Positions 31,128-39,728 of a stretch of 46,547 nucleotides of DNA are shown in pieces. Numbering within the stretch: the first letter of the stretch is position 1; each line of letters opens with the position of its first letter. The notes under the pieces were generated by a model. That model ran no database searches, had not been told where the DNA came from, and was given only the letters and a program-made list of their open reading frames with translations. The translations under genes were made by a program, and so were the position numbers. Origin of the DNA: Leptotrichia trevisanii DSM 22070 (GTDB lineage: Bacteria; Fusobacteriota; Fusobacteriia; Fusobacteriales; Leptotrichiaceae); the NCBI RefSeq assembly GCF_000482505.1, contig NZ_KI519444.1, positions 1 to 46,547 of the forward strand. Reading direction: 5' to 3'.

Positions 31128-33347
31128 TCACTCACAATCATTTTCATAAATCTTATTTTTATCCTTAACTACAACTCCCTCATCTGCATAAAATATAATA
31201 AAACTTTCTGCATCTGCACCTTTAACTTCCTTATTTTTACAATACACTCTATTCCTATCTTTTGAATATCCAAATTGAAGTTCCCTGAATGTCGGAACAT
31301 CTACGCCTTCTATTTTAAAAAATAGTTTATTTTGGATATCCTCAGTTTTCTCAGTGTCCAATTTTTCCAAATTTGAATAATCAAAATAATAAATCCCGTT
31401 TTTATCTTTAAAATATCCACTGCGTTTATGAACAGGCTTAAAGGAACTGCTGTCAAATTTAAAAGGTATAAGTTTATATTTTTTTTCTTCATTTTTAGCT
31501 TTCAAAAAATAAACATTATTTTTATTTTTAAAAATTATAGCATTTTCATCTAAAATTTCAAATCCATCAGAATTTACGCCTTCCAATTTATTTCCATTAT
31601 AATAAACATTCTTATCATCTTTTCCAAAGTTTGCTTCCAAACTTACAAAACTATTACTGTCAGCTGCTTCCAGTTTTTTCAATTCTTTGCCAAAATCTGC
31701 ATCATAATAATAAACAGTATTTTTATCTCTATAATAAATATCAAAGTTTTTATTTATCACTTCAAAACTTTTAGTATCCACTTTTGGATTTTCTATGGTA
31801 ACTAACTTAGTTTTTGCAATTTTACCACTATCTTCATCAAAAATAGTAATCAATTTATATAAATTTTTATTGTCAGTCAGGAAATAGAAAGATTCATTTC
31901 TGTTATTCAAATCTATAATTCTAAACTCACTAGAACTTATTCCATTTATTTTTTTCCCCATAAAATATACACTATTTTTATCGTAAGAGAAGTCGTTCTC
32001 ATTTTCTTGAATAACAAAACTATCTTTATCAGCACCTTCCAACTTTACAACATCGTTTCGTGTAAAATAAATATTATTTTTATCTTTTGTATACATATTA
32101 TTTTTCATTACTTCAAAAGAATTTACATCTGCATTTTTTATTATTTTGCTTGAATAAGTTTCATCAAATTTTGTTGATTTTGAAATTACATACACATTTT
32201 TATCATCTTTTCCGTAAATTAAATTTGGAACATTATAATACTTGCTCAAAATTATTTCAAAAGTTTCTGGACTTTTTATATTCAGTTTTTCCCCTTCTGC
32301 AAAAATTCTATTCCCATTTTTTACCACGTCAATTCCACCAGAATACAAAATTTTAAGATTTTTCTTATCAATTTTATCAATTTTCAATTCCCGATAGTAA
32401 AGATTATTTCTATCCTTTGAATAATCAGTTGTTCCAGAAAGCCTTTCAAAAGTTTTCAAATCAGCCTCTTTTATTTTTCGGCCTCCAATAAAGACGTTAT
32501 TTTTATCTTTTGAATACATTTGAACAAGATCGCTAGGCTCTAAAATGACTTCAAAAGATTTTGCATCAGCTCCTTTTATTTTTTCACCAAGATAATAGAC
32601 ATTATTTTTATCTTTTCCATAAGCTCCATTTTCTTCTATTACTTCAAAAGTAGCCGCATCGGCATTTTTTATCTTCTGTCCAAAATTCAGAAATACATTT
32701 TTATCATCCTTCAAATAAACCTGATTTAATATTTTTATTGTATCAGGATTCGCATCCTTTATTTTATCAGAACCACTGTACACATTATTCTTATCTTTTG
32801 CGTAATAATCAGGCATTATTACCTGAAATGTACTTTTATCAACATCATATATCGGCGTTCCAGCATAATAAATATTATACTTGTCCTTTGAATAACCTTG
32901 ATCAATTACCTCAAAACTATTCAAATCCTGAACATACTCAACTTCAAGAAAACTTCCTCCAATATACAATTTGCCATTATTTCTAAAATACAAAAGTTTG
33001 TCCTTATTTTTATAAAGTTTGAAATCTTTCGGATTTATCTCCATTTTTTCATCATAATTATAAATATATTTTTTATCTTTTCCATTGACTTCCCCAATTA
33101 CCTGAAAAGTCTTAATATCAGCATCTATTAACTTCTTATCAAGATAAAAAACACTTTTCCCATCTTTCCCATAAATATCATTTAATTTTACAAATGTCTT
33201 AAAATCCGCATTTTCTACTTTTCTCTCATCAGCTTGCTCTGTTTCATCCTTATAGTAAACAGCGTTATCTTTTTTTATATATTCAGCTATTCCCAGATTT
33301 GCCACAAGAAAGACAAGAATTACAATTTTAGAAAGTTTGCTTTTCAT
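31128..33347 (-). CDS. DKNYY-repeat secreted protein 2
   Basis: Second member of the array, about 739 residues. The signal MKSKLSKIVILVFLVANL is identical at these residues to that of member 3, and AEYIKKDN follows. Roughly 20 DKNYY units follow (e.g. KDKNNVYYLGEKIKGADAKS, KDKNNVFIGGRKIKEADL, KDDKNVYYNGNKLEGVN), ending in a charged tail (KDKNKIYENDCE) with a Cys before the last residue, as in the others. The frame extends upstream to ATG 33392; ATG 33347, preceded by GGAGGA, is chosen by alignment to member 3. No family function is known. The similarity in order to members 1 and 3 shows tandem duplication. It is one of the few gene sets here without a housekeeping role. Confidence 0.85.
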   Translation of the reverse strand: MKSKLSKIVILVFLVANLGIAEYIKKDNAVYYKDETEQADERKVENADFKTFVKLNDIYGKDGKSVFYLDKKLIDADIKTFQVIGEVNGKDKKYIYNYDEKMEINPKDFKLYKNKDKLLYFRNNGKLYIGGSFLEVEYVQDLNSFEVIDQGYSKDKYNIYYAGTPIYDVDKSTFQVIMPDYYAKDKNNVYSGSDKIKDANPDTIKILNQVYLKDDKNVFLNFGQKIKNADAATFEVIEENGAYGKDKNNVYYLGEKIKGADAKSFEVILEPSDLVQMYSKDKNNVFIGGRKIKEADLKTFERLSGTTDYSKDRNNLYYRELKIDKIDKKNLKILYSGGIDVVKNGNRIFAEGEKLNIKSPETFEIILSKYYNVPNLIYGKDDKNVYVISKSTKFDETYSSKIIKNADVNSFEVMKNNMYTKDKNNIYFTRNDVVKLEGADKDSFVIQENENDFSYDKNSVYFMGKKINGISSSEFRIIDLNNRNESFYFLTDNKNLYKLITIFDEDSGKIAKTKLVTIENPKVDTKSFEVINKNFDIYYRDKNTVYYYDADFGKELKKLEAADSNSFVSLEANFGKDDKNVYYNGNKLEGVNSDGFEILDENAIIFKNKNNVYFLKAKNEEKKYKLIPFKFDSSSFKPVHKRSGYFKDKNGIYYFDYSNLEKLDTEKTEDIQNKLFFKIEGVDVPTFRELQFGYSKDRNRVYCKNKEVKGADAESFIIFYADEGVVVKDKNKIYENDCE

Positions 33348-33434
33348 AAAATTTCCTCCAACTCCTTTTATAAACAATTTATCAAAAAACATTTAAAAAT
33401 ATTTAAAACTTTTCAAAATTAAATCAGATAATTA

Positions 33435-33497
33435 AAAAGAATTTTAGCAGGATAATTATGATTTCTAAATTATGTTTTAAAGCAATCTTACCAAAAT
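33435..33497 (-). terminator. Conserved hairpin in the spacer between DKNYY genes 3 and 2
   Basis: On the minus strand ATTTTGGTA (33489-33497) and TGCTAAAAT (33441-33449) pair over all nine positions with two G-U pairs, followed by TTCTTTTT. Position and loop match the hairpin at 31041-31103. Confidence 0.55.
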
Positions 33498-33521
33498 ATA
33501 ACTCAAAATAATTTTTACTTG

Positions 33522-35708
33522 TCACTCACATTCATTTTTATAAATCCTATTTTTATCCTTAACTACAACTCCCTCATCTTCCAGTACAACAGTAAAACTT
33601 GGGACATCCACCCCTTTAAATTCCTTATATTCACAATAAACTTTATTCTTATCTTTGGAATACCCATATCCAAATGCTTTAAATGTTGGAATATCAGCTC
33701 CTTCGAGTTTAATAAAGGCATTTTGTACATCCTTTGATTCTGAATTTAACAATTTACCGTAATCAAGATAATAAATTCCATTTTTATCTTTAAAATAATT
33801 ACTCGTATCCTTATTCGCTATATCAAATGAAGCACCGTCAAAATTTAAAGGTACTATCTCATAGTCTCCTGTCCCAGTTTCATCTTTCCAAAAATATACA
33901 CCATTTTTATTTTTAAAAATATCTGGACCAACAAATTTAAATCCTTCTGAGCTGATATTTCTAATCTGCTTCCCAAAATAATAGATATTTTTATTATCCT
34001 TTGCGAAAAAATTATCCATTTCGACAAAGCTGTTTCTATCACCACCTTCGACCTTTCTCAGTTCTTTTTTATTCATATCATAATAAAAAACGCTGTCCTT
34101 GTCTTTATAATAACTTCCTGTATCTTCTTTAACAATCTCAAAACTCGGAGCATCTACTTTTACATTCGTTACAGTAACCAATTTTGTATTTTTCAATTTA
34201 TACGTTTCAGGATCAAATTCATAAATAAATTTATATAAATTTTTACTGTCTGTCAATAGTGCAAATGTTACAGAATCCCCAAAATTAACAGCTAAATCAA
34301 CTATTTTAAATCCTTTTGGACTTATTCCATCTATCTTTTTCCCATAAAAATACACATTGTTCTTGTCGTAAGAAAAGCCATGTTCTCCAATAGTAAAACT
34401 GTCTTTGTCTACATCTTTTATTTTCACAACATCAGAATGCGTAAAATAAATATTATTTTTATCTCGTGAATATGCACCAATTTCCATTATTTCAAAAGAG
34501 TTTATGTCCGCATCTTTTATTACTTTACTACGAATTTTTTGTCCATTTCCTATAATTACATATATATTTTTATTGTTTTTTCCATAAATTATATTTGGAT
34601 TATTGTAATAATCATTTTTTATTATTTTAAAATTTTCTGGATTTTCTATATCAAGCCTATTTCCATTAGCATAAATTCTGTTTCCATTTTTTATAATACC
34701 AAGCACTCCAGCACTCATAATTTTTAAGTTATCTTTAATTTCATCAATTTTTTTCCCAGAATAATACAAGTACTTTTTATCCTTTGAATAAGACGGCTCT
34801 TCTTTTATAATTTCAAAAGTTTTCGGATCTGCTCCTTCTATAATGTATGTTTCCAAATAAACATTATTCTTATCTTTTGAATAGTGATCAAAAGATTCTT
34901 CTGAAATTACCCGAAAAGTTTTTACATCAGCTTTTTTTATTTTTTTCCCCATTAAATACACATTGTTTTTATCTTTTCCGTAGTATTGTCCTAATGCTTC
35001 AAAAGACTTAACATCTGCATTTTTAAGTGTATTACTAAAAGAAAAATCTGAAAAAACAGTTTTATCGTCTTTTATATATACAATATTCAAAACTTTTATT
35101 GTTTTTGGATTTGCCCCTTTAATTTTTTTATGTCTTGAATACACGCTATTTTTATCTTTAGCATAGTAATTTGGCATTATTATCTGAAAAGTATCCATAT
35201 CCACATCAGACAAAGTTACTCCTCCATAATAAATATTATGTTTATCTTTTGAATATTCATCATCCAGTACTTCAAAAGTATCTACATCCTCAATTTCATT
35301 AAGTTCATTTAATCCTTTTAAATCATATATTTTACCATTATTTCTAAAATATACTATTTTATCCTTATTTTTATAAAATTTAAAATCTTTTGGATTTATT
35401 TTTACTTTCTGGTTATACCAATAAAAGTTATCTTTGTCTTTTCCAATATTTTCCCCAACTGCCTGAAATGTTTTTAAATCGGCATTTTTTAGTTTTCCAT
35501 CTTCATAAAAAACATTTTTACTGTCTTTCCCGTAAATTTTATTCAGCTCTACAAATGTTTTAAAATCCGCATCATTTACCTTTTTCTCATCAGTCTGCCA
35601 TATTTCATCCTTATAGTAAACAGTATTATCTTTTTTTATATATTCAGCCATTCCTAGATTTGCCACAAGAAAGACAAGAATTACAATTTTAGAAAGTTTG
35701 CTTTTCAT
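33522..35708 (-). CDS. DKNYY-repeat secreted protein 3 (first of the array)
   Basis: The first-transcribed member, 728 residues. It begins MKSKLSKIVILVFLVANLGM, a Sec signal with likely cleavage before AEYIKKDN, and carries about 20 DKNYY units, such as KDKNNVYLMGKKIKKADV and YDKNNVYFYGKKIDGISP. The last residues are NRIYKNECE with a terminal-region Cys shared by all three members. The gene starts 36 bases after the HIT gene stop, with the strong ribosome site GGAGGA. Domain order and signal match member 2 closely; member 1 is more diverged. Cell-surface or periplasmic location is inferred from the signal; there is no anchor or transmembrane segment after it. Function is unknown. Confidence 0.85.
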   Translation of the reverse strand: MKSKLSKIVILVFLVANLGMAEYIKKDNTVYYKDEIWQTDEKKVNDADFKTFVELNKIYGKDSKNVFYEDGKLKNADLKTFQAVGENIGKDKDNFYWYNQKVKINPKDFKFYKNKDKIVYFRNNGKIYDLKGLNELNEIEDVDTFEVLDDEYSKDKHNIYYGGVTLSDVDMDTFQIIMPNYYAKDKNSVYSRHKKIKGANPKTIKVLNIVYIKDDKTVFSDFSFSNTLKNADVKSFEALGQYYGKDKNNVYLMGKKIKKADVKTFRVISEESFDHYSKDKNNVYLETYIIEGADPKTFEIIKEEPSYSKDKKYLYYSGKKIDEIKDNLKIMSAGVLGIIKNGNRIYANGNRLDIENPENFKIIKNDYYNNPNIIYGKNNKNIYVIIGNGQKIRSKVIKDADINSFEIMEIGAYSRDKNNIYFTHSDVVKIKDVDKDSFTIGEHGFSYDKNNVYFYGKKIDGISPKGFKIVDLAVNFGDSVTFALLTDSKNLYKFIYEFDPETYKLKNTKLVTVTNVKVDAPSFEIVKEDTGSYYKDKDSVFYYDMNKKELRKVEGGDRNSFVEMDNFFAKDNKNIYYFGKQIRNISSEGFKFVGPDIFKNKNGVYFWKDETGTGDYEIVPLNFDGASFDIANKDTSNYFKDKNGIYYLDYGKLLNSESKDVQNAFIKLEGADIPTFKAFGYGYSKDKNKVYCEYKEFKGVDVPSFTVVLEDEGVVVKDKNRIYKNECE

Positions 35709-35744
35709 GTACTTCCTCCATAATTTTAGAAAATTTGACTATTT

Positions 35745-36086
35745 CTATTTCAATTTAACTGGCAACTTTTCTCCACCTAAAATATGATAATGAATATGCA
35801 AAACTTCCTGTCCGCCATTTTCTCCAATATTAGTTATAACTCTATATCCATCCTTATCTAATTCCAAAATTCTAGCCACTTTTGCTATCGTAAGCTGCAA
35901 TTTTCCCAACAATAAAGCATCTTCTTCAGTTGCTGCATCCAAACTTTTGATTTCTTTTTTTGGAATTACAAGCACGTGAACTTTTGCCGCTGGATTTATA
36001 TCATGAAAAGCCAGGAACTCCTCATCTTCATACACGATATTTGCTGGTATTTCCTTATCTATTATCTTTTTAAAAATTGTTGACAT
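35745..36086 (-). CDS. HIT-family nucleotide hydrolase/transferase
   Basis: Histidine-triad protein of 113 residues, of the Hint (purine nucleoside phosphoramidase) type. The active site HIHYHILGG is near the C-terminus, with the upstream elements STIFKKIIDKEIPANIVYED, FHDINPAAKVHVLVIPKK and NIGENGGQEVLHIH. These enzymes hydrolyse adenosine 5'-monophosphoramidates; the exact substrate is unknown. ATG 36086 with AAGGAAG eight bases upstream is preferred over the GTG at 36095. The DKNYY array begins 36 bases downstream and may be read from the same transcript. Confidence 0.95.
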   Translation of the reverse strand: MSTIFKKIIDKEIPANIVYEDEEFLAFHDINPAAKVHVLVIPKKEIKSLDAATEEDALLLGKLQLTIAKVARILELDKDGYRVITNIGENGGQEVLHIHYHILGGEKLPVKLK

Positions 36087-36155
36087 AAAAATCACTTCCT
36101 TATTTTATTTTTTTAAAATAGATGTGTTCAAAAACTCGATGTTTTTTTATTTTAA

Positions 36156-36175
36156 CAAGGGGCCAAAACCCCTTG
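36156..36175. repeat. Short GC-rich palindrome between rpiB and the HIT gene
   Basis: CAAGGGG (36156-36162) and CCCCTTG (36169-36175) with the 6-base loop CCAAAA. A run of T/A follows on the minus strand but not a clean T tract, so terminator activity for rpiB is uncertain. The intergenic gap 36096-36279 has no other feature. Confidence 0.45.
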
Positions 36176-36279
36176 CTTCATAATAATATTTGTTCTATTA
36201 AACCTTGATAATTTCCAGACAAGTCTAACAAATATTTAGCGATAAAATTTTAATTAGAATTTTTAAGATATTTTCTAAA

Positions 36280-36708
36280 TTACAATTCTATTTTTCCGAC
36301 TCTTTTAGCGTGTCTGCCACCTTCAAATTCTGTATTTACAAATGCCTCAACACAAGCCAGCCCTAAATCTTCACCTAAAACTCTCGCTCCTAATGCTATA
36401 ATATTTGCATCATTGTGAAGTCTTGCAAGTTTTGCTGTGTACTCATTGTGGCAAAGAGCTGCACGAATTCCTTTTATTTTATTTGCAGCGATAGAAATTC
36501 CAATCCCTGTTCCACAAATCAAAATCCCAAAATTCACTTCTCCACTAAGAACTTTCTTACTAACTTCCTTAGCAATATCAGGATAATCAACCGAATCCAA
36601 CGTATCAGTCCCCACATTTACAATTTCATATCCTTTCCCTCTCAATTCCTGCATAATTTTATTCTTAAATTCCACTCCTGCATGATCATTTCCAATCGCT
36701 ATTTTCAT
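36280..36708 (-). CDS. rpiB: Ribose-5-phosphate isomerase B
   Basis: Interconverts ribose 5-phosphate and ribulose 5-phosphate in the pentose phosphate pathway. The 142 residues are typical. Motifs: IGNDHAGVEFKNKI at the N-terminus (substrate Asp-His), NVGTD, DYPDIA, the active-site ILICGTGIGISIAANKI (Cys near residue 65), ALCHNEYTAKLARLHNDANI and the C-terminal GGRHAKRV. The family also contains allose-6-phosphate and LacAB-type isomerases, but the CGTGIG motif and the arginine positions fit RpiB. A promoter is at 36766-36794; the HIT gene follows after about 190 bases. Confidence 0.95.
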   Translation of the reverse strand: MKIAIGNDHAGVEFKNKIMQELRGKGYEIVNVGTDTLDSVDYPDIAKEVSKKVLSGEVNFGILICGTGIGISIAANKIKGIRAALCHNEYTAKLARLHNDANIIALGARVLGEDLGLACVEAFVNTEFEGGRHAKRVGKIEL

Positions 36709-36765
36709 TTGTAAAACCTCTTTTCTTCTTATTTAATAGGTGATTAATAATTTTAGTTTATTATT

Positions 36766-36794
36766 ATCATACCATTCCCCATTTACATAGTGAA
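36766..36794 (-). promoter_or_regulatory. Predicted promoter of rpiB
   Basis: On the minus strand TTCACT (36789-36794), 17 bases, TATGAT (36766-36771). A similar TATGAT lies upstream of rlmN (46521-46526). Confidence 0.45.
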
Positions 36795-36912
36795 TATTTC
36801 TAATTTCTAATGAAGTTTAGTATCAGATTATTTTGTTTAATAATGGCTTTTACTATTTTTAGTATATTTTACAAAACTCTAATTTTAACAGTAATATAAA
36901 TATTCAAAATAA

Positions 36913-37305
36913 TTATTTAATAAGCTCCTCCAGCAATTCATTTGAAATTCTCTTTAATTTTCCGCTTTCATCAACAAAAACATTTACCGTTTCAGCCTTT
37001 GCCTTTAAAACTCCGTCTGAATTGTATATTTCATAAGAAAATCTGATTTTGATATTATTTATTTCCTCAATTTTTACAGAAATTTCAATTTCCTCGTCAT
37101 ACTTTGCTGAATTAATATATTCAATATTTAGCGTCTTTACTGGTAAAATAAATCCCATATCTTCCATATTCTTATATGGAAAAACATCCCTAAAATATTC
37201 AGTCCGTGCCATTTCCATCCATTTTAGATAATTCGAATGGTACACAACTCCCATTTTATCAGTATCGTAATAATAAACTCTAAGTTTAAAACTCTTCTTT
37301 TTCAT
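36913..37305 (-). CDS. YbgC/FadM-type acyl-CoA thioesterase
   Basis: Hot-dog-fold thioesterase of about 130 residues. The 4-hydroxybenzoyl-CoA thioesterase-like signature YYYDTDKMGVVYHSNYLKWM near the N-terminus carries the catalytic Asp and the active-site region; PVKTLNIEYINSAKYDEEIE and KAETVNVFVDESGKLKRIS are further family blocks. Such enzymes hydrolyse short acyl-CoA esters; the substrate is unknown. ATG 37305 is chosen because it restores the family N-terminus and is 5 bases after the khpA stop (TAA at 37310-37312); AAGGAAA stands upstream. An earlier TTG is possible. It is cotranscribed with khpA. Confidence 0.9.
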   Translation of the reverse strand: MKKKSFKLRVYYYDTDKMGVVYHSNYLKWMEMARTEYFRDVFPYKNMEDMGFILPVKTLNIEYINSAKYDEEIEISVKIEEINNIKIRFSYEIYNSDGVLKAKAETVNVFVDESGKLKRISNELLEELIK

Positions 37306-37309
37306 TATA

Positions 37310-37552
37310 TTACATTTCCTTAACTTCAATTTTTACACTTTTTCTATCTTTTTTTGCAACCGAAGACATAAGAACTCTAAGTGCTGTGATAATTCTTCCA
37401 TTTTTCCCAATCACTTTCCCCATATCATCTTTTGTCACATTAATCGTAATATCCACAAATTTCCCTTTTTCATTGCTTTCAATTGTATAGCTTTCAGTCG
37501 AATCCAATAAATTTTCAACCCAAAAATCCACAGTTTCAAAATATTTACTCAT
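37310..37552 (-). CDS. khpA: KH-domain RNA-binding protein KhpA
   Basis: Small KH protein of 80 residues; in Firmicutes KhpA pairs with KhpB to bind many RNAs and affects cell size. The KH signature GKVIGKNGRIITALRVLMSS (GxxG = GKNG, about residue 52-55) is present; the rest is a short N-terminal helix-strand. ATG 37552 (GGAGGA ten bases upstream) is preferred over ATG 37570, which lies on that site. The gene precedes the thioesterase by 4 bases. It is not next to rpsP/ffh, its usual neighbours in many genomes. The KhpB partner is not in the window. Confidence 0.9.
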   Translation of the reverse strand: MSKYFETVDFWVENLLDSTESYTIESNEKGKFVDITINVTKDDMGKVIGKNGRIITALRVLMSSVAKKDRKSVKIEVKEM

Positions 37553-37702
37553 TTTATTTCTTTCCTCCATTTTTTATTTAAAATTTTATTTTCTTACAAT
37601 TATTATAACACAATTTCAATATTCTTATCAAATTTTGTTTATTAATTTTTTGAAGAAAATTTTTTGGTATGAATTATTATAAAATTTAATTGTAAATATC
37701 GC

Positions 37703-37848
37703 TTGTATGTATTTGTTTGTTTTTACAATATATAATTAATCAAAAACGTCCGATAATATAAGTTTTTCAAACACTCTTCAAAAGGATTAAAAAAAGAGTT
37801 AGGTATTTAAAATTCATAAAATCACAGTTATTTTGACTGTGTTTTTTT
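37703..37848 (+). ncRNA. Candidate short terminated leader or small RNA upstream of argH
   Basis: In the divergent gap 37571-37962, a promoter-like pair (TTGTAT 37703-37708, TACAAT 37724-37729, 15-base spacer; also TATAAT 37731-37736) is followed about 100 bases later by a good terminator (37823-37848). No gene lies between. A small hairpin, ACTCTT...AAGAGT (about 37773-37799), lies inside. This could be a small RNA, or an early-terminated argH leader; argH has its own strong promoter at 37896-37924, which favours the first. Confidence 0.4.
37823..37848 (+). terminator. Rho-independent terminator in the argH upstream region
   Basis: CACAGT (37823-37828) and ACTGTG (37836-37841) with a 7-base loop, followed by seven T (37842-37848). 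It is oriented for the plus strand although no plus-strand gene lies before it. Confidence 0.75.
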
Positions 37849-37895
37849 ATCCAAAATTTTTTTTATACATAATTTTAATTTATACTTTTAAACTC

Positions 37896-37924
37896 TTTAA
37901 AAATAAGGTTTTATTTGATATAAT
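37896..37924 (+). promoter_or_regulatory. Strong predicted promoter of argH
   Basis: TTTAAA (37896-37901), 17 bases, TATAAT (37919-37924) with an extended -10 (TGATATAAT). Leader about 32 bases, with ribosome site AAAGGA before ATG 37963. Confidence 0.65.
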
Positions 37925-37962
37925 ATACAAATAAATTATGTTTTTAGAAAGGACTGAAAAAT

Positions 37963-39342
37963 ATGAAAAAAATGTGGGAAGGTCGATTCCATAAGGAAAC
38001 TAATAAATTGTTAGAAAAATTTAATGCGTCAATTACGTTTGATAAAAGAATGTATGAAGAGGATATTACTGGGAGTATTGCACATAGCAGAATGCTTGCT
38101 AAGCAAGGGATTATTGCGGAAAATGAACAAAAAGATATTGAAAATGGGTTGCTTCAGATAAAGGATGAAATTGAAAAGGGAGAATTTGAGTTTAGAATTG
38201 AAGATGAAGATATTCATATGTCGATTGAGAAAAGGTTGACACAGATTATCGGGGCTGTGGCTGGGAAATTGCATACTGCCAGAAGCCGAAACGATCAGGT
38301 GGCTCTTGACGTGCGAATGTATGTACGAAAAGAGGCCCGTGAAATCTCAAATTTACTTGTAAAAATGGAAAATGTACTGCTAGGACTCGCTGAAAAATAT
38401 AAAAATGTTATTATTCCTGGGTATACTCATTTACAAAGGGCTCAGCCAATTTTATTCTCTCATCACCTGATGGCTTACTTCCAAATGTTTAAAAGGGATA
38501 TTTCAAGAATCGAGGACTTTTTGGAAAGAAGTGACGAGATGCCGCTTGGAGCAGGAGCTTTGGCTGGAACTACGTTTAATCTGGATAGACATTTCGTGGC
38601 AAAAGAACTTGGATTTTCAAAGCCTACAGAAAACAGCCTTGATTCTGTAAGCGACAGGGATTTTATAATTGAACTTGCAATGATTATTTCAGTAATTTCA
38701 ATGCACTTGTCAAGATTTTCAGAAGAAATTATTATCTGGTGCACATCTGAATTTTCATTTATAAATCTGGACGATGCCTTTGCAACAGGCTCTTCAATTA
38801 TGCCGCAGAAAAAAAATCCTGACATTGCCGAACTTGTAAGAGGGAAAACAGGCAGAATCTACGGAAATCTTATGGGAATTTTAACAACAATGAAGGCACT
38901 TCCGCTGGCTTACAACAAGGATATGCAGGAGGACAAGGAAGGAATTTTTGATTCAATTGACAATATCAAATTATCCATCGAAATCTTCTACCTAATGCTT
39001 GACACAATAACAGTAAACAACGAAAAAATCTACACTTCAATGCGAGCAGGTTTCCTAAATGCAACAGACGTAGCCGATTACCTTGCAAAACACAATATTC
39101 CATTCAGACAGGCACATAAAATCGTTGGAGAAATAGTATCCTACTGCGAAGATAAGAAAATCGCAATTGATGACATGAAACTCGAAGAATTTCATAAATT
39201 TTCTGAGGTTTTCAAAAATGCCATTCTTTCAGAAATCACAATTGAAAACTGCGTAAACAAGCGAAATTCATTTGGTGGAACCTCCATAAAAAATGTCGAA
39301 ATGCAAATTGAAAATGGAAAGAAATTTTTAGAAACTTTATAA
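37963..39342 (+). CDS. argH: Argininosuccinate lyase
   Basis: Last step of arginine synthesis: splits argininosuccinate into arginine and fumarate. The 459 residues are the normal length. The fumarase/aspartase-superfamily signature SSIMPQKKNPD is near residue 280, preceded by the active-site blocks EDEDIHMSIEKRLT, HTARSRNDQVALDVR and GYTHLQRAQPILFSHH; the N-terminus MWEGRF(H)K is typical. All catalytic blocks are present, so it should be active. No argG, argF or other arginine gene lies nearby. It has its own promoter. After the stop comes T-rich sequence and the dispersed repeat copy B. Confidence 0.97.
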   Translation: MKKMWEGRFHKETNKLLEKFNASITFDKRMYEEDITGSIAHSRMLAKQGIIAENEQKDIENGLLQIKDEIEKGEFEFRIEDEDIHMSIEKRLTQIIGAVAGKLHTARSRNDQVALDVRMYVRKEAREISNLLVKMENVLLGLAEKYKNVIIPGYTHLQRAQPILFSHHLMAYFQMFKRDISRIEDFLERSDEMPLGAGALAGTTFNLDRHFVAKELGFSKPTENSLDSVSDRDFIIELAMIISVISMHLSRFSEEIIIWCTSEFSFINLDDAFATGSSIMPQKKNPDIAELVRGKTGRIYGNLMGILTTMKALPLAYNKDMQEDKEGIFDSIDNIKLSIEIFYLMLDTITVNNEKIYTSMRAGFLNATDVADYLAKHNIPFRQAHKIVGEIVSYCEDKKIAIDDMKLEEFHKFSEVFKNAILSEITIENCVNKRNSFGGTSIKNVEMQIENGKKFLETL

Positions 39343-39370
39343 CAGAGTTTTTTCTTTTTTATTTTTTATT

Positions 39371-39615
39371 TTCGTAGGATTGCTCATTGCCGCAAAACCT
39401 TATCTTGCAGTAAAAGTTTATCCTAGTAATTAAAATTGTGGCAAGATTGCTACGCAATAACCTATGGCTAGTCTACGACATTTTTCAGCACTGACAAAAA
39501 AATCGCTATGCTCAGACAGTTTTGCCAGCACAGAAAAATGCTCCGATGGAATATTTATACTAAAATCTGTTTGAAAAATGAAAATTATATTTTAATTATT
39601 TGAAAATGTTAAGTT
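39371..39615. repeat. Dispersed structured repeat, copy B
   Basis: Inverted relative to copy A (14945-15176). The block 39371-39477 matches 15065-15176 nearly throughout, for example CCTATGGCTAG, TTGCTACGCAATA and GGATTGCTCATTGCCGC. Its hairpin has arms 39479-39493 and 39526-39540 (12 of 15 paired) around a 32-base loop containing GCTCAGACAGTTTTG, and the CGGAG-side boundary (39541-39545, read on the minus strand) is conserved. Beyond that end, AAAATTATATTTTAATTATT also resembles the flank of copy A. It fills the gene-free gap 39343-39707 after argH. The terminator role for argH is unclear. Confidence 0.7.
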
Positions 39616-39728
39616 TATATCCTTATAAATTAGTAAAAAAAATTGGTAAAATGTCGCAATTAATATTGCAATTTATGATTTATTAAAATCATTATATAAA
39701 AATACAAATGAAAGGAAAAATTATTACA

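Noticed and set aside
29000-35708. CRISPR array or tandem DNA repeat
   Set aside because: The periodicity comes from protein repeats (DKNYY units) with varied codons and unequal spacing; there are no identical DNA repeats with unique spacers and no cas genes.
37571-37962. T-box leader controlling argH
   Set aside because: No T-box sequence (UGGN motif with a GGGUGGNACCGCG-like region), no specifier loop and no alternative anti-terminator were found; only the promoter and terminator are visible.
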